This document shows positions 1-10,566 of a stretch of DNA of 64,000 nucleotides, in pieces. The DNA lies in the NCBI GenBank assembly GCA_964441025.1, contig CAYTXG010000001.1, forward strand, positions 62,001-126,000. Direction: 5' to 3'. The notes beneath the pieces were generated by a model. The model saw nothing but the letters and a program-made list of their open reading frames with translations, did no database searches and was not told the DNA's origin. The position numbers were made by a program, and so were the translations under genes. Every line of letters starts with the position of its first letter. Position 1 is the stretch's first letter. Source of the stretch: JAAZIN01 sp964441025 (lineage in GTDB: Bacteria; Bacillota; Dethiobacteria; DTU022).

Positions 1-3000
1 GACTTCCGGGTGCGCGGGGTGCAGCTCCGTTACAATGGTTACCCCGATCAATAGGGGACTGAAAGTTTTCATCATCATCAAATTCATCAAATCCTATCAT
101 TTGTTACAATGGTTACCCCGATCAATAGGGGACTGAAAGTAGCCGGGCGCCCGGCCGCCGGCTACAATCTTTTCGTTACAATGGTTACCCCGATCAATAG
201 GGGACTGAAAGTTACTATATACAGTATAGCATGGATGAAAAAATATTGTTACAATGGTTACCCCGATCAATAGGGGACTGAAAGAGATGATGATCAGGGG
301 GATCTTCACAGGCATTTTTTGTTACAATGGTTACCCCGATCAATAGGGGACTGAAAGTACCCCTACACCCTCGGCGACTATGGCTTGGCAGGTTAGTTAC
401 AATGGTTACCCCGATCAATAGGGGACTGAAAGGCGGCGTTAAGGGCGGATGGCGGCTCAACTTTCACCAGTTACAATGGTTACCCCGATCAATAGGGGAC
501 TGAAAGAACGGAGAGTTTGATGACCAGGTGGACGTGACCAGCTGTTACAATGGTTACCCCGATCAATAGGGGACTGAAAGGTGAGATTATCACGCCCTGG
601 ATGGGAACAGACCCGTTACAATGGTTACCCCGATCAATAGGGGACTGAAAGCGGGCATCCACACGATAGAAGCCGAAGGGGATAACGTTACAATGGTTAC
701 CCCGATCAATAGGGGACTGAAAGATGATATTACTTATGGTATATACGAATCCACAACTGTTACAATGGTTACCCCGATCAATAGGGGACTGAAAGGAACT
801 CATATCAAACTGCCTCCTTCTTGCTTGTTTTGTTACAATGGTTACCCCGATCAATAGGGGACTGAAAGGACAGGAATGGGGATTTCGCTGATCTAATTGC
901 CGAAGTTACAATGGTTACCCCGATCAATAGGGGACTGAAAGGGAAATATGTTTCCCCGCCGGATTTGAGCCCTCATAGTTACAATGGTTACCCCGATCAA
1001 TAGGGGACTGAAAGTCTACACTTTCACCGGCAACAGGGTATTGCACTTCTGTTACAATGGTTACCCCGATCAATAGGGGACTGAAAGACAGGAGTTAGCT
1101 ATCCTGCGGATCGAACACACAGTGTTACAATGGTTACCCCGATCAATAGGGGACTGAAAGGATGTAACAACCCCTGGCCGGCGGGGTAAAGCCGGGTTAC
1201 AATGGTTACCCCGATCAATAGGGGACTGAAAGACAGGGATACCGCCGGGTCAGGAGCGGGGAAGGGGGTTACAATGGTTACCCCGATCAATAGGGGACTG
1301 AAAGAGGCGTTTCCGGGACGAGTGCTGGCCATGGTTCCAGTTACAATGGTTACCCCGATCAATAGGGGACTGAAAGGCCCCCCTGCCGGCGCGCTGCCGG
1401 CTCCTCTTTTTCTGTTACAATGGTTACCCCGATCAATAGGGGACTGAAAGTTGCATTAATCAAATCAAATATGGTTTCAGACATCTAAGTTACAATGGTT
1501 ACCCCGATCAATAGGGGACTGAAAGTATGAACCATCCCAATACGATAAACAAAATTTTATCCGTTACAATGGTTACCCCGATCAATAGGGGACTGAAAGG
1601 CAAACTGAAAAGGGAGGCGATCAAATGTTTTACATTGGTTACAATGGTTACCCCGATCAATAGGGGACTGAAAGCAGAGTACTGATGCTTCACGGAAAGC
1701 AGTGCCCGGAGTTACAATGGTTACCCCGATCAATAGGGGACTGAAAGGCCGGGACGCCATCCGGACGCATGCCATCGCTATGGGTTACAATGGTTACCCC
1801 GATCAATAGGGGACTGAAAGCAGGCAGAGGACAGGCTGCACCGCATAGGTCAAAAAAGGTTACAATGGTTACCCCGATCAATAGGGGACTGAAAGCTCCC
1901 AGATGGCTGTATCCTGGCCGCGGATAATCGGTTACAATGGTTACCCCGATCAATAGGGGACTGAAAGAAAATCAAAGCTAAATTTCCAAAAGGCACTGGC
2001 GAACGTTACAATGGTTACCCCGATCAATAGGGGACTGAAAGTTTAGAGAAATGTTAGTGTTTTTGACTTCATATATGTTACAATGGTTACCCCGATCAAT
2101 AGGGGACTGAAAGAGTACCAATTAACAACATCATTACCATAACAATCACTGTTACAATGGTTACCCCGATCAATAGGGGACTGAAAGGCTCGGGACCGTC
2201 CAGGCCCAGCTGAAGGATCTGGAAGTTACAATGGTTACCCCGATCAATAGGGGACTGAAAGGACGGTTCAAACCTCCTTTCTTTTATGGGGCGTCTCTGT
2301 TACAATGGTTACCCCGATCAATAGGGGACTGAAAGGGCGATCCAGGGCTTGCGACGGCGGCCTGGGAGTTGTTACAATGGTTACCCCGATCAATAGGGGA
2401 CTGAAAGGAGATTGGCGTACACCCTGGCCCGGCGTGGGGGCTTTGTTACAATGGTTACCCCGATCAATAGGGGACTGAAAGTCCCAGCCCCTCCGGCAGC
2501 TCCCAACCGTAGCGCTCGTTACAATGGTTACCCCGATCAATAGGGGACTGAAAGGCGCGACATGGCCGCTTTGTACTTGCTGAACCGCCTGGGGTTACAA
2601 TGGTTACCCCGATCAATAGGGGACTGAAAGGACCGTGACTCTTGATAAAACCAGTAGCATAACTGGTTACAATGGTTACCCCGATCAATAGGGGACTGAA
2701 AGATGGCGGAAGCCCGAGCCATGGCGGCTGGGATCGATGTTACAATGGTTACCCCGATCAATAGGGGACTGAAAGGAGTCCTCGAGTTCTTCGAGCATCC
2801 CCCGGAAACTGGTTACAATGGTTACCCCGATCAATAGGGGACTGAAAGGGGATCAATCGGTCCACCATGGCCAACAAAGAGGAGGTTACAATGGTTACCC
2901 CGATCAATAGGGGACTGAAAGGAAAGAGGCGGCGAAAGCCAAGCCGAAAGCGGGTGCGTTACAATGGTTACCCCGATCAATAGGGGACTGAAAGTGGCCA

Positions 3001-6000
3001 GCAAAGAGGAGTTCTCCAAGTTGCCGGCGCATGTTACAATGGTTACCCCGATCAATAGGGGACTGAAAGTCAATACTCGCATGTGCTTCCAGGACAAATA
3101 TAATGAGTGTTACAATGGTTACCCCGATCAATAGGGGACTGAAAGATCGACTTCAAAAGCCCACCGTCGGCAGAAATCTTTGTTACAATGGTTACCCCGA
3201 TCAATAGGGGACTGAAAGTCATACGTCACGGCATTCGCTTCTTCTGTCATCCTCGTTACAATGGTTACCCCGATCAATAGGGGACTGAAAGACCGCTGTG
3301 GGCACCTACGGCGGCCGGGGGAAGGTTGTTACAATGGTTACCCCGATCAATAGGGGACTGAAAGTGCACAGTCAGGCCGTGCACATCGTAGCCATCTCTG
3401 TTACAATGGTTACCCCGATCAATAGGGGACTGAAAGTCGGCAGCTACCTATGGTCGGCGCTTTACCAGCAGGTTACAATGGTTACCCCGATCAATAGGGG
3501 ACTGAAAGTCGATCGAGCAGACGAGATAAAGGCCATTCTCGATGTTACAATGGTTACCCCGATCAATAGGGGACTGAAAGCTAAAACTCAACGCCTTGCC
3601 GAAAACCTGCTCCAGGTTACAATGGTTACCCCGATCAATAGGGGACTGAAAGACCAGGGCCGCCAGGCCAAGATCGTGGAGTTTTTCGTTACAATGGTTA
3701 CCCCGATCAATAGGGGACTGAAAGGCGCATCACCTTCAAGACTGATGGCACTGTTCACAGTTACAATGGTTACCCCGATCAATAGGGGACTGAAAGGCAC
3801 AATATCAAACAGAAAATTGGCGTTCTGCTCGTGGTTACAATGGTTACCCCGATCAATAGGGGACTGAAAGATAAAACGCGAAGGGCGGGCTCAGCTTGAA
3901 GCGTTGGGTTACAATGGTTACCCCGATCAATAGGGGACTGAAAGATATCCATAGGGGCTGGTAACCCGCCACTTTTTGCTTGTTACAATGGTTACCCCGA
4001 TCAATAGGGGACTGAAAGTGCAGATAAACTGTCGTATTCATCCAGCAGTGCTGCTGTTACAATGGTTACCCCGATCAATAGGGGACTGAAAGGGTGACTT
4101 TGTTGCTTCCCGCGGTGGCGTGGTCTGGGTTACAATGGTTACCCCGATCAATAGGGGACTGAAAGTTTCACGCCCCTCGGCATGTCCATCCACACAAAGT
4201 AGTTACAATGGTTACCCCGATCAATAGGGGACTGAAAGTAACCGCCGTCGACAAGGAAAAAAGCAACGGCTACTGCGTTACAATGGTTACCCCGATCAAT
4301 AGGGGACTGAAAGGGGAGTGCCCTACAGCAGCGCCCTCAATAACGCCGCGCGTTACAATGGTTACCCCGATCAATAGGGGACTGAAAGCGAAGGTGATTG
4401 GCTCCTGCTGCGTTCCAGGCTTAAGTTACAATGGTTACCCCGATCAATAGGGGACTGAAAGGAACCAACGTGGTCACGCCCTACGAATCTGCGCGTTAGT
4501 TACAATGGTTACCCCGATCAATAGGGGACTGAAAGGCGGTGATCACCTTTCCGCTGCGACGGTCGCGCAAGGTTACAATGGTTACCCCGATCAATAGGGG
4601 ACTGAAAGAGCAGCTGCGCCTGCTGCTGCCTGGCAGTTGGCAATGTTACAATGGTTACCCCGATCAATAGGGGACTGAAAGGGACGGCGAGATCGGGGCT
4701 GGGCGCAAGATGGCTGGGTTACAATGGTTACCCCGATCAATAGGGGACTGAAAGTACAGTAGTAACAGCCAGGTCATAGATGCTGACTTTATGTTACAAT
4801 GGTTACCCCGATCAATAGGGGACTGAAAGAGCCTGGGGATAACGCTTTTCTTCATTTTGACCCCTTGTTACAATGGTTACCCCGATCAATAGGGGACTGA
4901 AAGCAGGTCATCCATGAGGTTCGGCACGGTCGCAGCCAGGCGTTACAATGGTTACCCCGATCAATAGGGGACTGAAAGGATGGAGATCAACCTCGAGAAC
5001 CTCGCCCTCATCCGCGTTACAATGGTTACCCCGATCAATAGGGGACTGAAAGATCCTCCCGGCCAGGTCGGTCTGCGTCCAACCGTGCTGTTACAATGGT
5101 TACCCCGATCAATAGGGGACTGAAAGATGGACCTCTGCCTGGCGCTGAGTGTGATGCCGGCGGTTACAATGGTTACCCCGATCAATAGGGGACTGAAAGT
5201 GCTATGCAAAAATTCTTTTCCGACAACAGTTTTAGCGTTACAATGGTTACCCCGATCAATAGGGGACTGAAAGATACCTGCGCTGCAAGATCGACCTGGC
5301 CGCAACGGACGTTACAATGGTTACCCCGATCAATAGGGGACTGAAAGTGCAGGAGCAGCCTTAATTGGTGGTGCGATAGCAGGCTGTTACAATGGTTACC
5401 CCGATCAATAGGGGACTGAAAGGATTTTTGAACACCTCATCTACTTCGATTGTTTGTTGTTACAATGGTTACCCCGATCAATAGGGGACTGAAAGGTAGC
5501 CAAACCTGATTCTCCCATTATGCCTATCAGTGTTACAATGGTTACCCCGATCAATAGGGGACTGAAAGACCGCGGCCGGCGCTTCAAGGTGCTGTCTGGC
5601 GATCGCGTTACAATGGTTACCCCGATCAATAGGGGACTGAAAGGTTTCTGGAGCGGATGTCGGAAGTGCCCGCCTCTGTTTGTTACAATGGTTACCCCGA
5701 TCAATAGGGGACTGAAAGTCAATCCTGATACATACTTGTGCTCTTCTTCAAATCCGTTACAATGGTTACCCCGATCAATAGGGGACTGAAAGTTGTATGC
5801 CCCAGCGCCCCACCGCGCCGCTGTCGGTTACAATGGTTACCCCGATCAATAGGGGACTGAAAGAGAAGGACCGGCGACGACGACAACGGCAACAAAGATC
5901 GTTACAATGGTTACCCCGATCAATAGGGGACTGAAAGGGTTTATCGAGTATGACGGCCGGGGGGCATGGCTACCGGTTACAATGGTTACCCCGATCAATA

Positions 6001-7844
6001 GGGGACTGAAAGATAGTCAAAAAAATATAGCGCTACTTCCCCGAGCGCTGTTACAATGGTTACCCCGATCAATAGGGGACTGAAAGGAAAGAAAAGACCC
6101 CGCTCGATAGTGCCAAGATTCCGTTACAATGGTTACCCCGATCAATAGGGGACTGAAAGGCTGATTTAGGGCATCGGCGACACCGGAACTTCCCAGTTAC
6201 AATGGTTACCCCGATCAATAGGGGACTGAAAGTTGCAGCACCAGACGGCATCCTAAAACCAGCAGAAGGGTTACAATGGTTACCCCGATCAATAGGGGAC
6301 TGAAAGATCCCCCGCTTAATCTTTTCCATGTCCTCAGCCATCGTTACAATGGTTACCCCGATCAATAGGGGACTGAAAGTGTGTTCCCCGGTGTGGCTGT
6401 GTTAGATATAGAAGTTGTTACAATGGTTACCCCGATCAATAGGGGACTGAAAGCCCGGTTGCCGGAGTGTTCCGGCTCATCCGGGTCGAGTTACAATGGT
6501 TACCCCGATCAATAGGGGACTGAAAGCACCGGTCCGCCGTCTCACCAAAGTTGTCCTGGGCGTTACAATGGTTACCCCGATCAATAGGGGACTGAAAGTG
6601 ACCAGTGCTGGACGCAGGAAACCCCTTGCGTCCGTTACAATGGTTACCCCGATCAATAGGGGACTGAAAGGCAAATGTATAGCGCCATTGAGCTGGGCGA
6701 ACGGCGTCGTTACAATGGTTACCCCGATCAATAGGGGACTGAAAGGTGCCGGAAATGCAAGACCGTTTACCGGAGCGCTGAGTTACAATGGTTACCCCGA
6801 TCAATAGGGGACTGAAAGAAAGGAGAGAGGCTCGATGCCTAAAAACACAAGGTGTTACAATGGTTACCCCGATCAATAGGGGACTGAAAGAGGGTAATTG
6901 CGGCGGATCCATTCGGCGGCTAGAATGGGTTACAATGGTTACCCCGATCAATAGGGGACTGAAAGCCGCCACTTCCACCGGCAAACGCAAACTCGATCCG
7001 CGGTTACAATGGTTACCCCGATCAATAGGGGACTGAAAGGAAGAGAAGTCTATGCTCAAGCGCGGTCTGGTTGATGTTACAATGGTTACCCCGATCAATA
7101 GGGGACTGAAAGATACTTATCTCTCTCCACCTCCGGCGCCCGCAGCCAGGTTACAATGGTTACCCCGATCAATAGGGGACTGAAAGAGGTTTTGGCGTAG
7201 GCATCCGCCATGTCGCCCGCGAAGTTACAATGGTTACCCCGATCAATAGGGGACTGAAAGTGAAAGCGTCTTTGAGAATGTCGAAAGCCGGTCCCATGTT
7301 ACAATGGTTACCCCGATCAATAGGGGACTGAAAGAAAATGCTTAAATCAAATGACATTCTTTCACATCTCGTTACAATGGTTACCCCGATCAATAGGGGA
7401 CTGAAAGTGCAATTTCCCCTCGGCAATTTCGCGGGGTATTGAGTTACAATGGTTACCCCGATCAATAGGGGACTGAAAGCCCTATAGGTGGTAGCGGTGA
7501 TCCGCTCCATGTGGCGTTACAATGGTTACCCCGATCAATAGGGGACTGAAAGGGAAGCCGCCAGGGCGAGCCTGTCCGCCTTCGACGCCGTTACAACGGT
7601 TACCCCGATCAATAGGGGACTGAAAGTCTGACTCGGCAACTTTTTTGTCATCTTTTGCGCCGTTACAACGGTTACCCCGATCAATAGGGGACTGAAAGAA
7701 TGATAAGTTGTTTGCCATCGCCCAGGCTCTGGAGCTACAACGGTTACCCCGATCAATAGGGGACTGAAAGGCGTTAAGACACAGGCTATATTTCTGTCTT
7801 TAAACTTGTTCCAGAGGTTACTCCGATCAATAGGGGACTGAAAG
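1..7844 (+). CRISPR. Large CRISPR array, 107 repeats in window, no cas genes
   Basis: I counted 107 copies of a 37-bp repeat, beginning GTTACAATGGTTACCCCG and ending ATAGGGGACTGAAAG, with the first at 29-65 and the last recognisable one at 7808-7844. The period averages about 73.4 bp, so spacers are about 35-38 bp. Bases 1-28 are the end of another spacer, so the array continues to the left. CCCC and GGGG inside the repeat can form a small stem. The repeat ends in a GAAAG handle typical of type I and III arrays, which suggests crRNA transcription on the plus strand with the leader beyond the left edge. Repeats 1-103 appear uniform; 104-107 carry growing numbers of substitutions, which marks the old trailer end. 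Subtype cannot be assigned because no cas gene lies in the window. All apparent reading frames here with repeated PLLIGVTIVT, SPIDRGNHCN or VTPINRGLK are translations of the repeat. Confidence 0.99.
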
Positions 7845-7850
7845 ACCGGC

Positions 7851-7872
7851 CCGATTAATAGTTTACTGAGAG
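7851..7872 (+). repeat. Vestigial terminal CRISPR half-repeat
   Basis: Bases 7851-7872 (CCGATTAATAG...GAGAG) match the last 22 bases of the repeat with several substitutions. They lie only 6 bp after the preceding repeat, so there is no room for a spacer or the 5' half of the repeat. This looks like a decayed terminal repeat left after a deletion, and it fixes the trailer end of the array. Confidence 0.7.
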
Positions 7873-8080
7873 ATTTGACCCGGTGAAGGTCCAACCCCAT
7901 TGTGCCATATATATATGAAAAAATTTTGCAAGACCCTGCAGCCGATACCGCAGGCGTTTCGGTTATAACATTCTGTTATGCCGTCAAACTAACGTGGTGA
8001 TTTTCGTGCGCAAAAGGGGAGGAGAGGGGACATCTTGATTATTCAAGCAGCAGTTTATAACGCTCATTTCCCGGTTGGTG

Positions 8081-8086
8081 TATAAT
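8081..8086 (+). promoter_or_regulatory. -10-like TATAAT upstream of the PHP gene
   Basis: A consensus TATAAT hexamer lies 25 bp before the start codon of the PHP-domain gene. I see no good -35 hexamer at 16-18 bp upstream, so this is only a likely promoter core. The rest of 7873-8111 holds nothing recognisable. Confidence 0.4.
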
Positions 8087-8111
8087 CTAATTAAATTCCA
8101 CCGGAGGTTTT

Positions 8112-8723
8112 ATGTTCAAACTCGATCTTCATGTCCACAGCGCTATCTCGTACGATGCCTCGGGCTCTCCCGAAGAAGTCCTGGAGGCGGCCCAAAAAGC
8201 GGGGCTGGATGGGCTTGCGCTAACGGAGCACCATGATTACCACAGAAGTGAAACCTTTTTGGAGATGGCGCCTTCCTACAACCTGGTGGCTTTTGCCGGG
8301 GCTGAGGTGGCCACCCGGGCCGGCCACCTGCTGGTATTCAGTGAGGATATCGGCCGTTGGAACCGCTTCAAAGGTTACTTGAATGATCCGCAGAAAGTGA
8401 TCGATGAGGCAAATGCAGCCGGCGGCGCCGTCGTTGCCGCCCACCCTTTCCGCATGGCCTTCGGTTTTGGCGGCGCCGCCATAAAGTCATTGCGCGGCCT
8501 GGCGGCCATCGAAGGCTGCAACGGCGCCAACACCCCTGAAGAAAACCGCAGCGCTGTCGCTCTGGCTGAAATGATGTCACTGCCCTGCACGGGGGGCAGT
8601 GATGCCCACCACCCACGTGAAATAGGCCGCAGCTGCACCATTTTCAACGATCCTCTGGCGACTTTGGCCCAGCTGGTGGCTGCCCTGCAGGCGGGCCTCT
8701 GCCGCTGTTTTCCGCTCCCCTGA
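8112..8723 (+). CDS. PHP-domain metal-dependent phosphoesterase
   Basis: This 203-aa protein has the PHP (polymerase and histidinol phosphatase) fold signatures: an N-terminal LDLHVHSAISYDA with the H-x-H metal motif, TEHHDY at about residue 39, AAHPFR near residue 115, and a C-terminal GGSDAHHPREIG. The family hydrolyses phosphomonoesters or phosphodiesters using a trinuclear metal site; the substrate here cannot be told. A strong ribosome binding site (GGAGG) lies 5 bp before the ATG. The gene stands alone, just after the CRISPR trailer end and convergent with the BlaR1-like gene. It is short for the family but contains the motifs expected from both ends, so it looks complete. Confidence 0.85.
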   Translation: MFKLDLHVHSAISYDASGSPEEVLEAAQKAGLDGLALTEHHDYHRSETFLEMAPSYNLVAFAGAEVATRAGHLLVFSEDIGRWNRFKGYLNDPQKVIDEANAAGGAVVAAHPFRMAFGFGGAAIKSLRGLAAIEGCNGANTPEENRSAVALAEMMSLPCTGGSDAHHPREIGRSCTIFNDPLATLAQLVAALQAGLCRCFPLP

Positions 8724-8748
8724 ACAACTGGCAAAAGGGATGCAGGTT

Positions 8749-8994
8749 TTACATACCCCATTCATCAAAAGGGATATTTATAATGGAGGGAACAAGCTTC
8801 TCCCCCTTGACCAGTAGCTTTCCGTAATCTTCCCTTGGGACAAACCTACCGGCCACGAGGTCGGCGCCGTAGAGGTTCACAGTGCTGTCGTTGATTTTTA
8901 ACAGGGACATGTTCCGGCAGTCGTCCTCGGAAATATTTCGGGGGATCCACCAGTTGCTGTAGGCCAGGTCGTAAACGTTATCTGCGGCATTGTA
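8749..8994 (-). pseudogene. In-frame 3' continuation of the BlaR1-like gene behind an ochre stop
   Basis: On the minus strand the frame of the upstream gene continues for 81 open codons after its TAA (8995-8997), ending at TAA 8749-8751. The translation is protein-like (DLAYSNWWIPRNISEDDC, then LYGADLVAGRFVPREDYGKL, then IINIPFDEWGM). There is no ribosome binding site with a start codon near its beginning, and the only early Met lies well inside. It is therefore probably the severed C-terminus of the same protein, or the tail of a downstream paralogue. I do not recognise the domain. Confidence 0.5.
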
Positions 8995-9927
8995 TTAATA
9001 AGCCCTCACATCAACGCGGTAGATGCCCGAGCCCCAGGCTCCCAGGGTGGAATTATAGTCCTCCTCCTCCTCGTCTGTCTGATCCACCAGGTAGACCATA
9101 TCGTTGCCCTTGATCAACATATAGACCATGCTTTCCGGCTCCTGTGGCAAAAGCGCCCAGCCCTCACCCTGAAGCAGTTGGATATACTGATCCAGGTCCT
9201 GCTTGCTGCACCCGCGGCAGTCCACCGCTCCGTCGCCGCCGGATTGGAAAAACGTCTCCGCCCCGGGGGGTGCGGGGATAGGCATGGAAATGGTGCCGCT
9301 CCATTCATAGAAGGCGGGATCTGCATTATAGGCCGGTGAGGGCAGCGCACCGCTGTATTTCTTGATCCGGTATATGCTCCAGAGCCGCCCCTTGAGCATC
9401 CTTGCCAGCCAGATCTCCTGATCCATCAGATAGAGGCTGTAGCCGGGCCGCCCATTGCTTTCACAAAGCTCATATTTGTAGCAATCCCTGTACTTCGATA
9501 TATCGGGATTCTCCAAGCCATCCATAAACAGATCCCCAAATTTGGCCCTGTCCAGGGCGGCTCCCTCTTCCATTGAAATAGCAATGTACTGCCGGGTTCC
9601 GTCGGCTCCGGTGATCATCAGCATCTTCTCGGACAGGGTGTAATACTCCTTCAAGCCGTCAAAGGCAATGAAGGAGCTGAGTGGATTCATGTAAACCTGT
9701 TTATCAAAAATGTAATTGCCGTAAAGGATGTCCGGATCATCAGGATCAACTATCGCGGGCAACGGGCCGCGGGCGCTGACAGCCAGAATGATCACAGCCG
9801 CGATCAGCACCACCGCAGCGGCGGCGCTGATCCAGAAAGCAGGCTTTTTATAGTTCAGCATCACGGCCAGGGCGACAAAAGAGGCTGTAAAACTCATGTT
9901 GAGGACAGCGATAAAGAGTCCGCTCAT
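8995..9927 (-). CDS. BlaR1/MecR1-like sensor lacking the M56 peptidase core
   Basis: A 310-aa protein. It begins with a segment typical of the first transmembrane helix of M56 (BlaR1-type) peptidases (MSGLFIAVLNMSFTASFVAL). It then jumps at about residue 25 into NYKKPAFWIS plus another hydrophobic helix, which in the family follows the zinc-peptidase domain. The middle helices and the HExxH zinc site are absent, so an internal in-frame deletion of the catalytic part is likely. The remainder (about residues 55-310) is an extracytoplasmic region of unknown fold with a CRGC motif. The start overlaps the blaI-like stop by ATGA, so the two are co-translated as usual for blaI-blaR1 pairs. It ends in TAA with the same frame open beyond. 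It may be a signal-binding decoy or a decaying gene. Confidence 0.65.
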   Translation of the reverse strand: MSGLFIAVLNMSFTASFVALAVMLNYKKPAFWISAAAAVVLIAAVIILAVSARGPLPAIVDPDDPDILYGNYIFDKQVYMNPLSSFIAFDGLKEYYTLSEKMLMITGADGTRQYIAISMEEGAALDRAKFGDLFMDGLENPDISKYRDCYKYELCESNGRPGYSLYLMDQEIWLARMLKGRLWSIYRIKKYSGALPSPAYNADPAFYEWSGTISMPIPAPPGAETFFQSGGDGAVDCRGCSKQDLDQYIQLLQGEGWALLPQEPESMVYMLIKGNDMVYLVDQTDEEEEDYNSTLGAWGSGIYRVDVRAY

Positions 9928-10283
9928 TCGCTCGCCTCCTCGATCATAGCCACGATCTCCGCCGCCTCTTCCCTGGACAGCTTCTTATCGCTTAAAAAGG
10001 CGGTGATAAAGGAAGGCAGCGACCCGTCAAAGGCCTTCTCCAGGATGGCTTCGCTCTCGTATTTCTGCACCTCTTCCCGCTTCGTCAAGGCGGTGACCAA
10101 GGCGGCCTCGTTTTTCACAATGCCCCGCCCGGAAAGCCGTTTGATCATGGAGTAGGTGGTGGACTTCTTCCACCCCACCTCCTCCAGGCAGAGCCTCACC
10201 AGCTCCGTCGAATTGATCGGCTCATGTTCCCACAGCAGATCCATAAACCGGTACTCGGCGTCAAAGAGCTTCATGCTTTCCAT
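9924..10283 (-). CDS. BlaI/MecI/CopY-family transcriptional repressor
   Basis: A 119-aa winged-helix protein. The segment FDAEYRFMDLLWEHEPINSTEL followed by GWKKSTTYSMIKRLSGRGIV is the recognition-helix region of BlaI/MecI repressors. The C-terminal acidic helices (SDKKLSREEAAEIVAMIEEA) match the dimerisation region cut by BlaR1-type peptidases. A longer frame opens at 10301, but I chose ATG 10283 because GGGGGG sits just upstream of it at proper spacing. Two dyads upstream (10304-10351) are its likely operators, implying autoregulation. Its membrane partner lacks the peptidase, so derepression by cleavage may no longer work. Target genes beyond this operon are unknown. Confidence 0.87.
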   Translation of the reverse strand: MESMKLFDAEYRFMDLLWEHEPINSTELVRLCLEEVGWKKSTTYSMIKRLSGRGIVKNEAALVTALTKREEVQKYESEAILEKAFDGSLPSFITAFLSDKKLSREEAAEIVAMIEEASE

Positions 10284-10303
10284 AAAAACACCCCCCTGCA
10301 TTA

Positions 10304-10351
10304 GGTCTAATCTGTTAGACCAACCATGCTCTTAGTCTAATACGTCCGACC
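10304..10351. promoter_or_regulatory. Twin operator dyads for the BlaI-like repressor
   Basis: The first dyad is perfect: GGTCTAA-tctg-TTAGACC at 10304-10321. The second, GTCTAA-tacg-TCCGAC at 10335-10350, has the same left arm and spacer length and one mismatch. Centre-to-centre distance is 30 bp, about three helical turns. They lie directly upstream of the repressor start, as BlaI boxes do. Confidence 0.7.
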
Positions 10352-10566
10352 TCTCCTGTCAAGGGGGTTCTGCGTTTCAAGTTTTTTATAAATGTCCCTC
10401 CAATAAATAAACCACTGCCCTCACCGAATCAATGAGCAAAACAAGTGCGGCTCCGCCATACGGTTATTCGAAACCGCTTTCCCCAAAACCGGTAAACCAA
10501 CAATAACCGTGATGGTAATGGCACATCTGAAAGATGATATATTCTCAGGGCAAGACGATATCCCGA
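10352..10566. other. Gene-free interval
   Basis: Between the repressor operators and the lipoprotein gene I see no convincing gene, RNA or terminator. Nothing further can be supported. Confidence 0.5.

Noticed and set aside
507..543. Spacer containing GAGAGTTTGATGACCAGG, which resembles the 5' end of 16S rRNA
   Set aside because: The match breaks down after about ten bases and the rest is unrelated; chance similarity in a foreign-derived spacer is more likely than a self-targeting rRNA spacer.
97..7900. Dozens of open frames on both strands with repeated PLLIGVTIVT, SPIDRGNHCN or VTPINRGLK blocks
   Set aside because: They are translations of the 37-bp CRISPR repeat and its spacers, and have no start signals of their own.
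8375..8761. 128-aa minus-strand frame opposite the PHP gene
   Set aside because: It is the shadow of a GC-rich coding sequence; the plus-strand gene has a strong ribosome binding site and family motifs.
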